Assembly (NCBI GenBank): GCA_030612485.1
Contig: JAUWNS010000013.1
Span: 1-23,712 of the forward strand
DNA: 23,712 nucleotides
Direction of reading: 5' to 3'
From: Candidatus Bipolaricaulota bacterium
GTDB lineage: Bacteria; Bipolaricaulota; Bipolaricaulia; UBA7950; UBA9294
Position numbers and translations under genes: made by a program. Under the pieces are notes generated by a model. The model made no database searches. It was not told where the DNA came from and worked only from the letters and a program-made list of their open reading frames with translations. The first letter of the stretch is position 1. Each line of letters begins with the position of its first letter. Below are positions 1 through 8,518 of this stretch, in pieces.

Positions 1-298
1 CGATCCCGGAGTTTATCATAAGCTCGCGGTTTTCCGGGTCGACGAGTGCCCCGCCCCCGGTGGCGATGACAAGCCCCTTCTCTGCGCTTAGCTCCCGGCA
101 GAGTGCGGTCTCCACCCCTCGAAACGCGCTTTCTCCCTCCGTGGCAAAGATCTCGGCAATCGATCTCCCAGCTCGCCTCTCAATCTCCTCGTCCATGTCC
201 ACGAACCGCCGTCCCAAGCCCCGGGCGACAATCCTTCCCACCGCGGTCTTGCCCGTCCCCATGAACCCGGTGATCACGATGTTTCGCTCATTTTCCAT
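1..298 (-). CDS. aroK: Shikimate kinase, 3' part cut off by window edge
   Basis: Shikimate kinase phosphorylates shikimate with ATP to shikimate 3-phosphate in the cytoplasm, two steps before chorismate. The first 99 codons are visible. A P-loop GFMGTGKT lies at residues 11-18, the DMD motif at about 34-36 fits the shikimate- and Mg-binding aspartates, an arginine follows in the AFR motif (residue 60), and GGG at 81-83 is the glycine-rich substrate motif of the family. The ATG start overlaps the end of aroC by 11 nt and has a GGAG about 7 nt upstream. The family is usually about 170 residues, so roughly 40% is missing beyond position 1. It is the last visible member of the aromatic supraoperon. 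Other P-loop small-molecule kinases are possible in principle, but context and motifs make AroK by far the best call. Confidence 0.93.
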   Translation of the reverse strand, partial: MENERNIVITGFMGTGKTAVGRIVARGLGRRFVDMDEEIERRAGRSIAEIFATEGESAFRGVETALCRELSAEKGLVIATGGGALVDPENRELMINSGI

Positions 299-1424
299 AC
301 GTCTTCTCCCAATACGCCCTCATTTCCACCACGCTGTCTCCGCCGAGTTTCTCCACCAGGGCCGCTGCCAGGACCCAGGCGACCATTGCCTCACCGACTA
401 CCGCGGCGGCGGGGACGACGCACACGTCGGAACGCTGATACTCGGTGAGGGCGGATTTCCCGGTCGTGAGGTCGACCGAACGGAGCGGGGTGAGAACACT
501 TGGAATCGGCTTCACTGCCGCCCGCACCACGATTGGAGCGCCGTTTGTCATCCCTCCTTCTATGCCCCCGGCCCGGTTCGTTAGTCGTCTCACTCCTTTT
601 CCGTCCGGGAAGAAGAGCTCGTCGTGCACTTCTCGTCCCAACTTAGCCGCGTTTTCAAACGCATCACCAATCTCGGCACCCTTCACCGCCGGGATGGAGA
701 CGAGCGCCTGGGCCAACTGAGCGTCGAGACGGCGGTCCCACTGGACATGGCTTCCCAGCCCGACCGGGACACCGGTAGCGATGACCACGAAGACACCACC
801 GCGGGTGTCGCCCGCTGCGCGCGCCACGTCGATCTCTGCCCGCATTTTCCTCGCTGCTGCGAGATCAGGGGAGCACACATCGCTTTCCTCCGCGAGTTTG
901 CAGATCTCCTCGGGGGGAAGATCTGAAATTTGTGCCTTCACGACGCCGATCCTCTCGACGTAGCTTCCGATTCTGATCCCGAACTCCGCGAGGACTTGCT
1001 TGACGAGTGCGCCGACCGCCACCCGTGCCGCGGTTTCTCTTGCGCTCGCCCGCTCGAGGATCGGACGGGCGTCAGATATGCCATACTTCATCATCCCGGC
1101 GTAGTCGGCGTGCCCGGGGCGGGGGACAGTGAGTTTTGAGAGGTTACCCGCGGCCCAGTGTTCGCGCCAGTTGGCCCAGTCTTGGTTCTCGATGCGTAGC
1201 GCAATGGGGGCACCGGTAGTCCGGCCCCCGATCACCCCGCTCAGTATTTCCACTTGATCTTGCTCTATTCTCATCCGGCCACCGCGTCCATAGCCGCCCT
1301 GGCGACGCGAAAGATCGCGGTCGATTGCCGCCGTGTCGATCACAATTCCGGCGGGGAGGCCGTCTACTATCGCGGTCAAGCAAGGGCCGTGCGACTCACC
1401 AGCGGTCAAGAATCTCAGCATCAT
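288..1424 (-). CDS. aroC: Chorismate synthase
   Basis: Chorismate synthase removes phosphate from EPSP (anti-1,4 elimination, needs reduced FMN) to give chorismate, the branch point for Phe, Tyr and Trp. The 378 residues are in the usual range. Family signatures in order are GESHG near residue 9, a Arg-rich RQGGYGRGGR stretch near 41-50, RPGHADYAGMMKYG near 102-115, SARETAARVA near 127-136, and GGIEGGMTNG in the C-terminal third. These contribute FMN and EPSP contacts in the family. Two consecutive ATG codons begin the protein; GGAGGG stands 5-6 nt before the first and about 8-9 nt before the second, so either may be used. It follows trpA by 27 nt and overlaps aroK, so it sits in the same transcript although its product acts upstream of the trp genes. 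Confidence 0.97.
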   Translation of the reverse strand: MMLRFLTAGESHGPCLTAIVDGLPAGIVIDTAAIDRDLSRRQGGYGRGGRMRIEQDQVEILSGVIGGRTTGAPIALRIENQDWANWREHWAAGNLSKLTVPRPGHADYAGMMKYGISDARPILERASARETAARVAVGALVKQVLAEFGIRIGSYVERIGVVKAQISDLPPEEICKLAEESDVCSPDLAAARKMRAEIDVARAAGDTRGGVFVVIATGVPVGLGSHVQWDRRLDAQLAQALVSIPAVKGAEIGDAFENAAKLGREVHDELFFPDGKGVRRLTNRAGGIEGGMTNGAPIVVRAAVKPIPSVLTPLRSVDLTTGKSALTEYQRSDVCVVPAAAVVGEAMVAWVLAAALVEKLGGDSVVEMRAYWEKTYGK

Positions 1425-1451
1425 TAGCTCCCTCCATCTCTCCGCTTCTTC

Positions 1452-2291
1452 CTATCTCCCATTCCTGCGCCCCTCTCCTCTTCTAGGATGATCCACGGCG
1501 TGACGCAGTCCGGTCACGAAGCTCTTCACTCTTTCCTGTGCGTTTGCGGATTCCGCCAAGCGTACCAGGGCGCTACCGACGATGACGCCGTCGGCCATCG
1601 CACCCACCAACCCGGCTTGCTCGGGGGTAGAGATCCCGAAGCCTACTGCCAGTGGTTTATCGGTCTCCGCCCGCACTCGCTCCACAAAGGCGGCCAGCCC
1701 GGGCGACAGACGATCACGGGAGCCCGTGATGCCCGTCACTGCCACCAGATAAACGAACCCTTGGGAGCGTTCTGTGACCAGTCGAATGCGTTCGGGTGTG
1801 CTGGTGGGAGCCAGGAGGTAGATCAAAGCCAGCTTGTATTTCTGACAGGTTTCTTCCAGCTTTTCCCCTTCCTCTGGGGGCAGATCAGGCACAATAAGCC
1901 CATCCACGCCTACCTCAAAACAGTCACGGCAGAAGGCCTCTTTGCCATAAGCGAGAATAGGGTTGTAGTAGCCCATAAAAATGAAGGGGACCATAGATTC
2001 GCGCTTTCGTAAGCTGCGGGCCATTTCCAAAGATCGAGCTACTGTCAGCCCTTGTTGTAGGGCAATCTGAGTGGCTCGCTGGATAACGGAGCCATCGGCC
2101 AGAGGGTCGCTAAATGGTAGCCCCAGCTCCAGTAGATCGGCTCCACCAGCGATGGCGGCGGCCACCAGCCGAAGCGACGTCTTTGGTGTGGGATATCCCA
2201 GGGGGAGGTATGGCATCAGGGCCGCCCTGTTCTCGGCTCGGACTCGTTCAAAGGCAGCTGCTATACGTTCTACGCCGTTTCTGCCGTTCAC
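1452..2291 (-). CDS. trpA: Tryptophan synthase alpha subunit
   Basis: The alpha subunit cleaves indole-3-glycerol phosphate to indole and glyceraldehyde 3-phosphate and passes indole through a tunnel to the beta subunit. The 279-residue TIM barrel has the segment [14 protein letters not shown], giving the two catalytic acids as Glu55 and Asp66 (equivalent to E. coli Glu49 and Asp60). The GITG and GFGIS motifs of the phosphate-binding part lie near 194 and 228. The start is a GTG that overlaps the trpB stop as GTGA, so it is probably translationally coupled to trpB, which fits the 1:1 complex. The C-terminal tail, rich in Arg and Gly, extends somewhat past the barrel and looks poorly conserved. 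Confidence 0.97.
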   Translation of the reverse strand: MNGRNGVERIAAAFERVRAENRAALMPYLPLGYPTPKTSLRLVAAAIAGGADLLELGLPFSDPLADGSVIQRATQIALQQGLTVARSLEMARSLRKRESMVPFIFMGYYNPILAYGKEAFCRDCFEVGVDGLIVPDLPPEEGEKLEETCQKYKLALIYLLAPTSTPERIRLVTERSQGFVYLVAVTGITGSRDRLSPGLAAFVERVRAETDKPLAVGFGISTPEQAGLVGAMADGVIVGSALVRLAESANAQERVKSFVTGLRHAVDHPRRGEGRRNGR

Positions 2292-3520
2292 TGCGTTTCC
2301 TCCTTCGCCTTTATTACGGTATCGAGGTCCTTATCCCCTCGCCCCGAGAGGTTGACGATGATGACCTGCTCGGTCGTCATCTTGGCAGCAAGCTTGAGAG
2401 CTTCGACCAAGGCATGAGCCGACTCCAGGGCGGGGATGATTCCCTCCATTCGTGAAAGGAAGTGGAAAGCGTCCAGGGCCTCTCTGTCGGTGGCGTAGGT
2501 GTACTCTACGCGGCCCAGGTCTCGCAGGTAGCTGTGCTCAGGCCCCACGGCCGGGTAATCCAGGCCGGCGGAGATGGAGTGAGTGGTCAGGATCTGGCCA
2601 TCGTCATCCTGAAGCACGTAGGAGCGGGTACCGTGCAGCACGCCGATACGTCCCTTCTTAGGATCGGCAAAACGGGCGGCGTGCTTATCCGTCTTAATAC
2701 CACTCCCTCCGGCCTCCACCCCCACCATCCGCACCGGGTCCTTCAGAAAGGGGTAGAACAGGCCGATGGCATTGGACCCGCCTCCCACACACGCCACTAA
2801 GCAATCGGGAAGCCGTCCTTCCGTCTCCAGGATCTGCCTCCGCGCCTCCCGTCCGATAACCCTCTGAAAGTCACGAACTATCCTGGGATAGGGGTGCGGC
2901 CCCAAGACAGAACCCAGCAGATAATAGGTCGTCTGCACGTTGGTCACCCAGTCACGGATGGCCTCGTTGATGGCGTCTTTAAGGGTGCAGGTCCCAGCAT
3001 CTACAGGGCATACCTTCGCACCCAACAGGCGCATTCGCTCCACATTGGGGGCCTGGCGCTGCATATCTTCAGTCCCCATATAGACCACACACTCCATTCC
3101 CAGCAGGGCCGCAACCGTGGCTGTGGCCACCCCATGCTGACCGGCTCCTGTCTCGGCCACCAGGCGCTCTTTCCCCATTCGGCGGGCGAGGAGCCCCTGT
3201 CCTAGGGTGTTGTTGATCTTGTGAGCGCCGGTGTGAGCCAGGTCCTCTCGTTTGAGGTATATCCTCGCTCCTTTGCAGTGGGTAGTAACCCGGCGGGCAA
3301 AATAGAGTGGCGTAGGTCGGCCCACGTAGTCACGAAGCAGTCCCTCCAGTTCGCTCTGGAAAACCGGATCCATCCGGGCCTCCTCGTAGCTCTGCTCCAA
3401 CTCCACCAGGGCGGGCATCAGCGTTTCCGGTACGTACTTCCCGCCGTAGGTGCCAAAGTAGCCTCGCTGATCAGGGAGAGGTTCCGTTATTTGTTGTTCA
3501 GTATAGTTATTTTGGGTCAT
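2288..3520 (-). CDS. trpB: Tryptophan synthase beta subunit
   Basis: The beta subunit joins indole and serine to tryptophan using pyridoxal phosphate. At 410 residues it is the canonical TrpB1 type rather than the longer TrpB2. HKINN at 100-104 holds the PLP-binding Lys101. The catalytic acid segment AETGAGQHG follows at about 121-129, GGGSNA near 226-231 is the PLP phosphate loop, and [16 protein letters not shown] is a strongly conserved C-terminal block. The ATG start has GAGGAG 4-5 nt upstream. Unlike every other trp junction here, it is separated from the gene before it (trpF) by 306 nt, which contain a fold-back repeat, so trpBA might be expressed differently from trpEGDCF. It overlaps trpA by 4 nt. 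Confidence 0.98.
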   Translation of the reverse strand: MTQNNYTEQQITEPLPDQRGYFGTYGGKYVPETLMPALVELEQSYEEARMDPVFQSELEGLLRDYVGRPTPLYFARRVTTHCKGARIYLKREDLAHTGAHKINNTLGQGLLARRMGKERLVAETGAGQHGVATATVAALLGMECVVYMGTEDMQRQAPNVERMRLLGAKVCPVDAGTCTLKDAINEAIRDWVTNVQTTYYLLGSVLGPHPYPRIVRDFQRVIGREARRQILETEGRLPDCLVACVGGGSNAIGLFYPFLKDPVRMVGVEAGGSGIKTDKHAARFADPKKGRIGVLHGTRSYVLQDDDGQILTTHSISAGLDYPAVGPEHSYLRDLGRVEYTYATDREALDAFHFLSRMEGIIPALESAHALVEALKLAAKMTTEQVIIVNLSGRGDKDLDTVIKAKEETQ

Positions 3521-3604
3521 TTGACTCCTCTCATAGTCACTCGTGAATCGTAACGGCTGGTCTTACTTCCTTTCACTATTCACCATTTATCATGGCTCTT
3601 CGTC

Positions 3605-3811
3605 GTTTCGAGTGGGTAGCGATCTCTTAACGGCAAATGATAGAATGCCTTTCTCTCGCCCGCTCGTTGTCGCTCGCTCAAGGCGCCGAGACCGCCAAGA
3701 ACTGCCCTTTCTTCTTGTTCTTTTCTCAATTAGTGCTTTCCTTGGCGTTCTCTGCGTCTCTGCGAGAGGCACTCTAGTTACGTACCGTATCTCCAGCTAC
3801 CCACTCGAAAC
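3605..3811. repeat. Fold-back (MITE-like) element between trpF and trpB
   Basis: The 306-nt gap 3521-3826 holds no credible gene. It contains a perfect 16-bp inverted repeat: GTTTCGAGTGGGTAGC at 3605-3620 and its reverse complement at 3796-3811. Between these arms a second, imperfect inverted pair is visible: CTTGGCGTTCTCTGCG at 3741-3756 and, on the opposite strand, CTTGGCGGTCTCGGCG at 3684-3699. The whole piece can therefore fold back on itself. The part around 3741-3768 is a degenerate short-period repeat of the GCAGAGAC type, which I recall as a dispersed repeat in many environmental bacterial genomes. No transposase and no clear target-site duplication is seen. It is probably a small non-autonomous element that inserted inside the operon; its effect on trpBA expression is unknown. 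Confidence 0.6.
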
Positions 3812-3826
3812 AGCGAGGAATCTTTA

Positions 3827-4456
3827 TCAACTGCCTTTAACAACAGCGATGAATCGCTGCAGTTTATCGTGATCCTTCTGTCCGGGCACCGACTCTATCC
3901 CAGTTGAGACATCCACTCCCCAAGGACCAACCGTATGGATCGCCTCGGCCGCATTCTCTGGGGTCAGCCCCCCGGCCAGTATAACCGGCCCGTATTCCTT
4001 GGCTCGCGTGGCCAGTCTCCAGTCAAACGTTTGGCCGGTCCCACCCGGTTGAGCGGGCACGTAGGTATCCAACAGAAACACCGTCGGACGGTAACGGGTA
4101 ATAGTAGTAAGAAAGTTTCCGTTACGAACACGAAATGCCTTGATGACAGAAAGCCCGTCCTGGATAAGGCGTGTGACGAGTTTGGGCGATTCGCTTCCGT
4201 GCAGTTGAGCGTAGTCCAGCTCGCAGAAGGATACAATCCTTCGCATCACATCCAGCTCCTCATCCACGAAGACTCCGACAAACCGAACGGGGAAAGAGAG
4301 ACGGTGAACGGCCTGGTTGATCTGGCGTGCTTTTTCTGGGGATATGTAACGCGGGCTTTGAGGGTAGAAGACAAATCCCAGCAGGTCCGCACCGGCCTCA
4401 GCAGCGATCAGGGCGTCCCTAAGATTTGTGATCCCACAGATCTTAACCCGGGTCAC
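3827..4456 (-). CDS. trpF: Phosphoribosylanthranilate isomerase
   Basis: TrpF carries out the Amadori rearrangement of phosphoribosylanthranilate to CdRP, the step between TrpD and TrpC. The 209 residues form one TIM barrel of normal length. The general base Cys7 is in KICGIT and the general acid Asp130 in FLLDTY; GTGQTFDW and LAGGL near 141 and 160 form the phosphate-binding loops. The start is GTG, overlapping the trpC stop as GTGA, with a strong AAAGGAGG about 6 nt upstream inside trpC. It is a stand-alone enzyme, not fused to TrpC as in enteric bacteria. It is the last gene before the fold-back element that separates it from trpB. Confidence 0.97.
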   Translation of the reverse strand: MTRVKICGITNLRDALIAAEAGADLLGFVFYPQSPRYISPEKARQINQAVHRLSFPVRFVGVFVDEELDVMRRIVSFCELDYAQLHGSESPKLVTRLIQDGLSVIKAFRVRNGNFLTTITRYRPTVFLLDTYVPAQPGGTGQTFDWRLATRAKEYGPVILAGGLTPENAAEAIHTVGPWGVDVSTGIESVPGQKDHDKLQRFIAVVKGS

Positions 4457-5250
4457 TCTTGACCTCCTTTCACAAATTCCCGCACCTTTGCTGCCATATC
4501 GTAAGCTGTAATCAACGCTTCACCAACGAGCACAGCATCGGCACCCATCGTTCCCAGGCGGCGTATATCGGCGACAGTCTGCACCCCGCTTTCAGCTACC
4601 ACAACGAGATCGTGGGAAAGGAGGGAACGCAACCGTCCAAAGACAGAAAGATCAACGCTGAAGTCCCGCAGATTGCGGTTGTTGATACCCACAACATGAG
4701 GCCGCAGACGCAGGGCCCGGGCTACCTCCTCTTCATCGTGCACCTCTATAAGGGCGGTCATTCCAAAATCGTGGGTCAAGGCCAGCAACTCAGAGAGCAT
4801 CTTGTCGGATAGGAGCCCGACAATGAGGAGGAGCGCGTCGGCACCGAAGGCACGGGCTTCGGCTACCTGATAGGGATCGAAGATAAAGTCCTTGCGCAGG
4901 ACAGGGATTGGGGATTGCAGCCTGGAGACCGCGGATTTGACCCGGGATAGGTATTCGAGCTTTCCCTGAAAGAACTTGTTATCGGTGAGCACGGAGATCG
5001 CCGCTGCCCCGTTCTTTGCGTAGATCAGTGCCAGGTGCACAGGGTCGAAGTCGGGACATAGCACCCCTCTGGAAGGGGAGGCCCGCTTGACTTCGGCGAT
5101 AAGGCGCACCCCTTCACCGCCCAACGCAGCGGCAAAGTCAAGTGGAGGAGGCTGGTCGGCCGCGCGGGCTCTGAGGTCGGCCAGTGGGATTGCCAGCCGT
5201 TGCCGCTCCAATTCATCACGCTTGTAGGCCATAATCTCATCCAGGATCAT
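4453..5250 (-). CDS. trpC: Indole-3-glycerol phosphate synthase
   Basis: TrpC closes and decarboxylates CdRP to indole-3-glycerol phosphate. The 265-residue TIM barrel is typical. IAEVKRASPS holds Glu53 and Lys55 (substrate carboxylate and catalytic lysine), LRKDFIFD near 118-125 holds the second catalytic lysine, IGVNNRNL-type motif GINNRNL lies in the middle, and AESGV near 219 is the C-terminal glutamate/serine motif. The ATG overlaps the trpD stop by 4 nt and the trpF start overlaps its own end, so the TrpD-TrpC-TrpF steps are encoded as one coupled run. Confidence 0.97.
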   Translation of the reverse strand: MILDEIMAYKRDELERQRLAIPLADLRARAADQPPPLDFAAALGGEGVRLIAEVKRASPSRGVLCPDFDPVHLALIYAKNGAAAISVLTDNKFFQGKLEYLSRVKSAVSRLQSPIPVLRKDFIFDPYQVAEARAFGADALLLIVGLLSDKMLSELLALTHDFGMTALIEVHDEEEVARALRLRPHVVGINNRNLRDFSVDLSVFGRLRSLLSHDLVVVAESGVQTVADIRRLGTMGADAVLVGEALITAYDMAAKVREFVKGGQE

Positions 5251-6272
5251 GGGTTGCTCTTCTTTTGGGTGAATGCGACGAGTTCGGTTAACTTGGTCCG
5301 TGCGGCCCCCGAGTCGATGCTCTGTGCGGCCCTCGACAGCCCTGCGGGCAGGTCGGTCGCCAACCCGCCGGCCACCAGGCCAGCGGCAGCATTGAGGAGT
5401 ACCACGTCCCGTTGCGGGCCCGGTTTTCCCCCCAGGATGTCGCGGAGGATGACCGCGTTCTCTGCAGCCTCTCCCCCTTTCAGATCAAGCAGCTTCGCCC
5501 GAGGAAGGCCCAACTCCAACGGGTCCAGGGTGAAGGTGTGCACCTGGCCGTCCCGCAATCGGGTGACCCGGTTGGGGCCCACAGTGGAGAGTTCATCCAG
5601 CCCTCGTGCCCCGTGGACGACAAAGGCCGCCTCGCTCCCCAACGAGTCTAGCACCTGGGCCATTAGCTCGGTGAGGGATGGGTCGTAAACTCCCAACACC
5701 TGCACCTGTGCCCCAGCAGGGTTGGTAAGCGGTCCAAGGATGTTAAAGACCGTCCGCACTCCCATCTCACGCCGGGGGCCGATGGCGTGTTTCATGGCCG
5801 GGTGAAGCTGGGGGGCGTAGAGGAATCCGATCCCCACGGCATCGATACAGGCGCCGACATCCTCTGGCGACAGGGTAAGATGAACGCCCAGAGCCTCCAG
5901 GACGTCGGCACTTCCACACTTGCTGGAGACCGAGCGGTTACCGTGCTTGGCAACCCCCAGTCCAGCCCCGGCAATCACGAACGCCGCCGTAGTGGAGACG
6001 TTGAACGTGCCGTGTCCATCCCCACCAGTACCACAGGTATCTACCAGGAGCTGGCGGTCGGTGCGGATGGTAACCGCATTGCGCCGCATCACCCGGGCAA
6101 AACCGGTTACCTCCTCCACGGTCTCGCCCTTCCGTCGTAGCGCGATCAGAAAGCCGCCGATCTGAGCCGGAGTGGCCTGACCAGTCATGATCTCTTCCAT
6201 CACCGCTTCGGCGTCTGCTTCCGACAGGCTCTGACCTTCTATCAACAGCGCAAGAGCTTCCCTAATATTCAA
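5247..6272 (-). CDS. trpD: Anthranilate phosphoribosyltransferase
   Basis: TrpD transfers the phosphoribosyl group from PRPP to anthranilate. Signatures are the PRPP loop DTCGTGGDG near 80-88, FNVST just after it, KHGNRSVSSKCGSADVLE near 110-127, and RTVFNILGPLTNP near 174-186, all diagnostic for the family. Length (341-343) is normal. A GTG at 6278 is in frame, but the strong GGAGG at 6280-6284 leaves only one nt before it. A TTG at 6272 has a 7-nt spacing and gives an N-terminus (MNIREALALL) like other family members, so I place the start there; GTG at 6278 is the alternative. TrpG is a separate gene just upstream, so the TrpG-TrpD fusion of E. coli is absent. Confidence 0.96.
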   Translation of the reverse strand: MNIREALALLIEGQSLSEADAEAVMEEIMTGQATPAQIGGFLIALRRKGETVEEVTGFARVMRRNAVTIRTDRQLLVDTCGTGGDGHGTFNVSTTAAFVIAGAGLGVAKHGNRSVSSKCGSADVLEALGVHLTLSPEDVGACIDAVGIGFLYAPQLHPAMKHAIGPRREMGVRTVFNILGPLTNPAGAQVQVLGVYDPSLTELMAQVLDSLGSEAAFVVHGARGLDELSTVGPNRVTRLRDGQVHTFTLDPLELGLPRAKLLDLKGGEAAENAVILRDILGGKPGPQRDVVLLNAAAGLVAGGLATDLPAGLSRAAQSIDSGAARTKLTELVAFTQKKSNP

Positions 6273-6284
6273 TCTCACACCTCC

Positions 6285-6860
6285 TTACTCTTCTCTACGC
6301 CCAATGGCAAGGAAATTCTCCAGTAGCCGCTTCCCTTCCGGCGTTAGGATCGATTCGGGATGGAACTGAACGCCGAAGACCGGATATTCACGGTGGCGGA
6401 GGCCCATCACCTCCCCCGCGGTCGTGAAAGCAGTAACCTCGAGTACGGGCGGCAGGGGCTCTGTCACAATGAGCGAATGGTAACGGGTCGCCGTGAACGG
6501 GCTGGGAAAGTTGGCAAAGATTCCCTGACCACCATGGTAGATGTTCGAGGTTTTGCCGTGCATCAGGTGCGGGGACGAGTCCACATTCCCGCCGAACACA
6601 TGAGCGATACACTGATGCCCCAGGCAAACGCCGAGGATGGGCACCTTCTTATAGAAGTGGCGGATTACATCGTTGGAAATACCCCCATTCGTAGGTCTAC
6701 CCGGTCCCGGTGAGATGACGACGTAGGAGGGAGCAAGCTGATCCAGCTCACTCAGGGTCACCTGGTCGTTGCGATAGACGTGAAGCTTTGCTCCCAACTC
6801 TCCCAGGTACTGAACCAGGTTGTAGGTAAAGGAATCATAGTTATCGATGACGGCGATCAT
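6285..6860 (-). CDS. trpG: Anthranilate synthase glutamine amidotransferase subunit
   Basis: TrpG hydrolyses glutamine and delivers ammonia to TrpE for anthranilate synthesis. It is a 191-residue class I glutamine amidotransferase with the triad Cys79 (GVCLGHQ), His167 and Glu169 (FHPES), and the oxyanion region PGPGRP at 51-56. The ATG overlaps the trpE stop by 4 nt with GGAGG 6-7 nt upstream inside trpE. By sequence alone such a subunit could also serve aminodeoxychorismate synthase (PabA). No pabB or pabC is seen here, so the main partner is TrpE; dual use is possible if the genome lacks another pabA. Confidence 0.96.
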   Translation of the reverse strand: MIAVIDNYDSFTYNLVQYLGELGAKLHVYRNDQVTLSELDQLAPSYVVISPGPGRPTNGGISNDVIRHFYKKVPILGVCLGHQCIAHVFGGNVDSSPHLMHGKTSNIYHGGQGIFANFPSPFTATRYHSLIVTEPLPPVLEVTAFTTAGEVMGLRHREYPVFGVQFHPESILTPEGKRLLENFLAIGRREE

Positions 6861-8395
6861 CCCGCACCTCCATTGGAGCCAACTACCAACGGGCTTTCTT
6901 TCCTCGGATCGATTCCTCCTCCCTCTGCGAGGTGAACCGCCTCTGCCAGAGCCCGTGCCTTATCGAGCGTCTCCTGGTACTCGCGCGCAGGGACCGAGTC
7001 GGCGACGATCCCCGCCCCGGCCTGAACGTGAACCGTATCGCCTTGCATAACGATGGTGCGAATGGCGATACAGGTGTCCATGTTGCCCGAATAGCTGAAG
7101 TAGCCTACCCCTCCGGCATAGGGACCGCGCCGTTCACCCTCCAGCTCGGCGATTATCTCCATGGCCCGCACTTTAGGTGCGCCCGAGACCGTGCCCGCCG
7201 GAAAGGTGGCCCGCAGCAGGTCAAACGCATCCAGGCCCGGCCGCAGCTCTCCCTGCACACCGGAGACGATGTGCATCACGTGGGAATACCGTTCGATCGT
7301 CATCAGCTCAGGCACGTGTACGGTTCCGTATTGGCAGACCCGTCCGAGATCGTTCCGTCCCAGGTCGACCAACATCACATGCTCGGCGCGTTCCTTTGGG
7401 TCGGCTAACAACTCCCGGGCCAGGGTTTCATCCTCCCCCGGGTTTGCCCCTCGGGGTCTGGTGCCGGCGATCGGTCGCACCTCGGCACAGTGGCCGTCCA
7501 GCCGCACCAACATCTCTGGTGAGGAACCAATGATGCGCAGGTCTCCGGGGAGGTTCAGGTAGAACATATAGGGTGAGGGGTTCAGCATTCGCAGGGTTCG
7601 GTAAATGGTGAAGGGGTCGACCCTGGTGCGGCGAGAGAGCCGCTGGGAGAGCACCACTTGGAGGATATCGCCCCCGGTGATGTACTCCTTGGCCTCTCGG
7701 ACCGCCGCCTCAAAGTCGGCCTGCGTGCAATTGGATACCCACGAGTTGCGGTGGGCAGCTCCTTTGATAGCAGTAGTTGGGGGACTGCTCACGGGACTCT
7801 CAAGCTCGGAGATGATACGATCGATCTTGTGGGTTGCGGCCGCATACGCCGATGTGACGTCACCTTCAAGGTGCGCACTCGCCACCACCAACATGCAACG
7901 TTTGACGTGATCAAAGATAATCAGGCTGTCGGCTACGAGAAAGACGGCATCGGGTAACCCGAGGCCGACCCTCGAGGCCAGCGGCACCCGTTCAAAGAAA
8001 CGGACCGCATCATAGCCAAGGTATCCCACCAATCCCCCCCAGAAGGGCGGTAACCCATCGACCGGGATGGGATGGTAGCGAGATAGGAATTGTTTCATCA
8101 CTGTCGAGGGATTCTCCCCGGCAAGCTCGTGTTCCTGCACCCCGCCGTCTTCCCACAGTGAGACCTTTCCCGACGCAGCGATCAGAGCTCCGGCCGGCTT
8201 GACACCGATGAACGAGTAGCGGCCAATCTGCTCACCCTTTTCCACGCTCTCTAGCAGAAAAGAGGACCCGTTTCCCCGTAGTTTAAGATAGACTGAAACA
8301 GGCGTTTCCAGGTCTGCTGGGATCTGCTTCCATATTGGAACTAAGTTGCCCTTTGCGGCAAGAACCTTCACTTCATCAACTGTAGGATGGTACAT
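6857..8395 (-). CDS. trpE: Anthranilate synthase component I
   Basis: TrpE converts chorismate and ammonia to anthranilate and pyruvate, the committed step to Trp. At 512 residues it has the N-terminal regulatory part with LLESVE at 47-52, the motif that forms the Trp feedback site in this family, and a C-terminal chorismate-binding domain with [55 protein letters not shown] and the final AGAGIVADS segment. The ATG is preceded by a near-perfect Shine-Dalgarno, TAAGGAGGT at 8401-8409, with 5-6 nt spacing. A 123-nt gap from aroE holds the Trp-rich leader peptide described at 8445-8495, so this gene is likely under its own Trp-responsive control as well as operon-wide control. Confidence 0.97.
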   Translation of the reverse strand: MYHPTVDEVKVLAAKGNLVPIWKQIPADLETPVSVYLKLRGNGSSFLLESVEKGEQIGRYSFIGVKPAGALIAASGKVSLWEDGGVQEHELAGENPSTVMKQFLSRYHPIPVDGLPPFWGGLVGYLGYDAVRFFERVPLASRVGLGLPDAVFLVADSLIIFDHVKRCMLVVASAHLEGDVTSAYAAATHKIDRIISELESPVSSPPTTAIKGAAHRNSWVSNCTQADFEAAVREAKEYITGGDILQVVLSQRLSRRTRVDPFTIYRTLRMLNPSPYMFYLNLPGDLRIIGSSPEMLVRLDGHCAEVRPIAGTRPRGANPGEDETLARELLADPKERAEHVMLVDLGRNDLGRVCQYGTVHVPELMTIERYSHVMHIVSGVQGELRPGLDAFDLLRATFPAGTVSGAPKVRAMEIIAELEGERRGPYAGGVGYFSYSGNMDTCIAIRTIVMQGDTVHVQAGAGIVADSVPAREYQETLDKARALAEAVHLAEGGGIDPRKESPLVVGSNGGAG

Positions 8396-8413
8396 ATTTA
8401 ACCTCCTTATCTA

Positions 8414-8452
8414 GCTTCTAGAAACTTCAATAACCAAACATCGACTAGAAGC
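8414..8452 (-). promoter_or_regulatory. Hairpin between trpL stop and trpE ribosome site
   Basis: In the minus-strand transcript GCTTCTAG (8452-8445), which contains the last sense codon and stop of the trpL leader, is perfectly complementary to CTAGAAGC (8421-8414), giving an 8-bp stem with a 23-nt loop. The 3' arm ends 4-6 nt before the trpE Shine-Dalgarno. There is no U-run after it, so it is not an intrinsic terminator. A ribosome held at the leader's Trp-Trp codons (8462-8457) would cover the 5' arm and keep the stem open. I infer control of trpE translation or of ribosome loading; the mechanism is not proven by the sequence. Confidence 0.45.
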
Positions 8453-8495
8453 CACGCCACCACAGTGATGATTGCCAGGCAAGAAAATGTTTCAT
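8445..8495 (-). CDS. trpL: Trp-rich leader peptide upstream of trpE
   Basis: A 16-codon ORF reads MKHFLAWQSSLWWRGF and ends in TAG. It starts with ATG and has a good GGAGG (8505-8509) nine nt upstream, overlapping the end of aroE. Three of 16 residues are Trp (positions 7, 12, 13) with an adjacent pair, against a rare codon elsewhere. The resemblance to the E. coli trp leader (short, Met-Lys start, Trp-Trp-Arg near the end) is striking. It lies exactly between aroE and trpE, the place where the trp section of the supraoperon begins. No function besides sensing Trp-tRNA supply is proposed. Unlike the enteric case I find no intrinsic terminator after it, so control may act on trpE translation or on a termination mechanism that I cannot see. 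Confidence 0.75.
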   Translation of the reverse strand: MKHFLAWQSSLWWRGF

Positions 8496-8518
8496 CTGGA
8501 AAGCCCTCCCTTGCACCC

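Noticed and set aside
863..882. Similarity to an Illumina adapter (agatcaggggagcacacatc) on the plus strand within aroC.
   Set aside because: Four of 20 bases differ, the frame is intact, and the encoded residues fit the chorismate synthase family, so it is chance rather than contamination.
8414..8452. Intrinsic terminator after trpL.
   Set aside because: The 8-bp stem is AU-rich for a terminator, has a 23-nt loop and no U-run follows.
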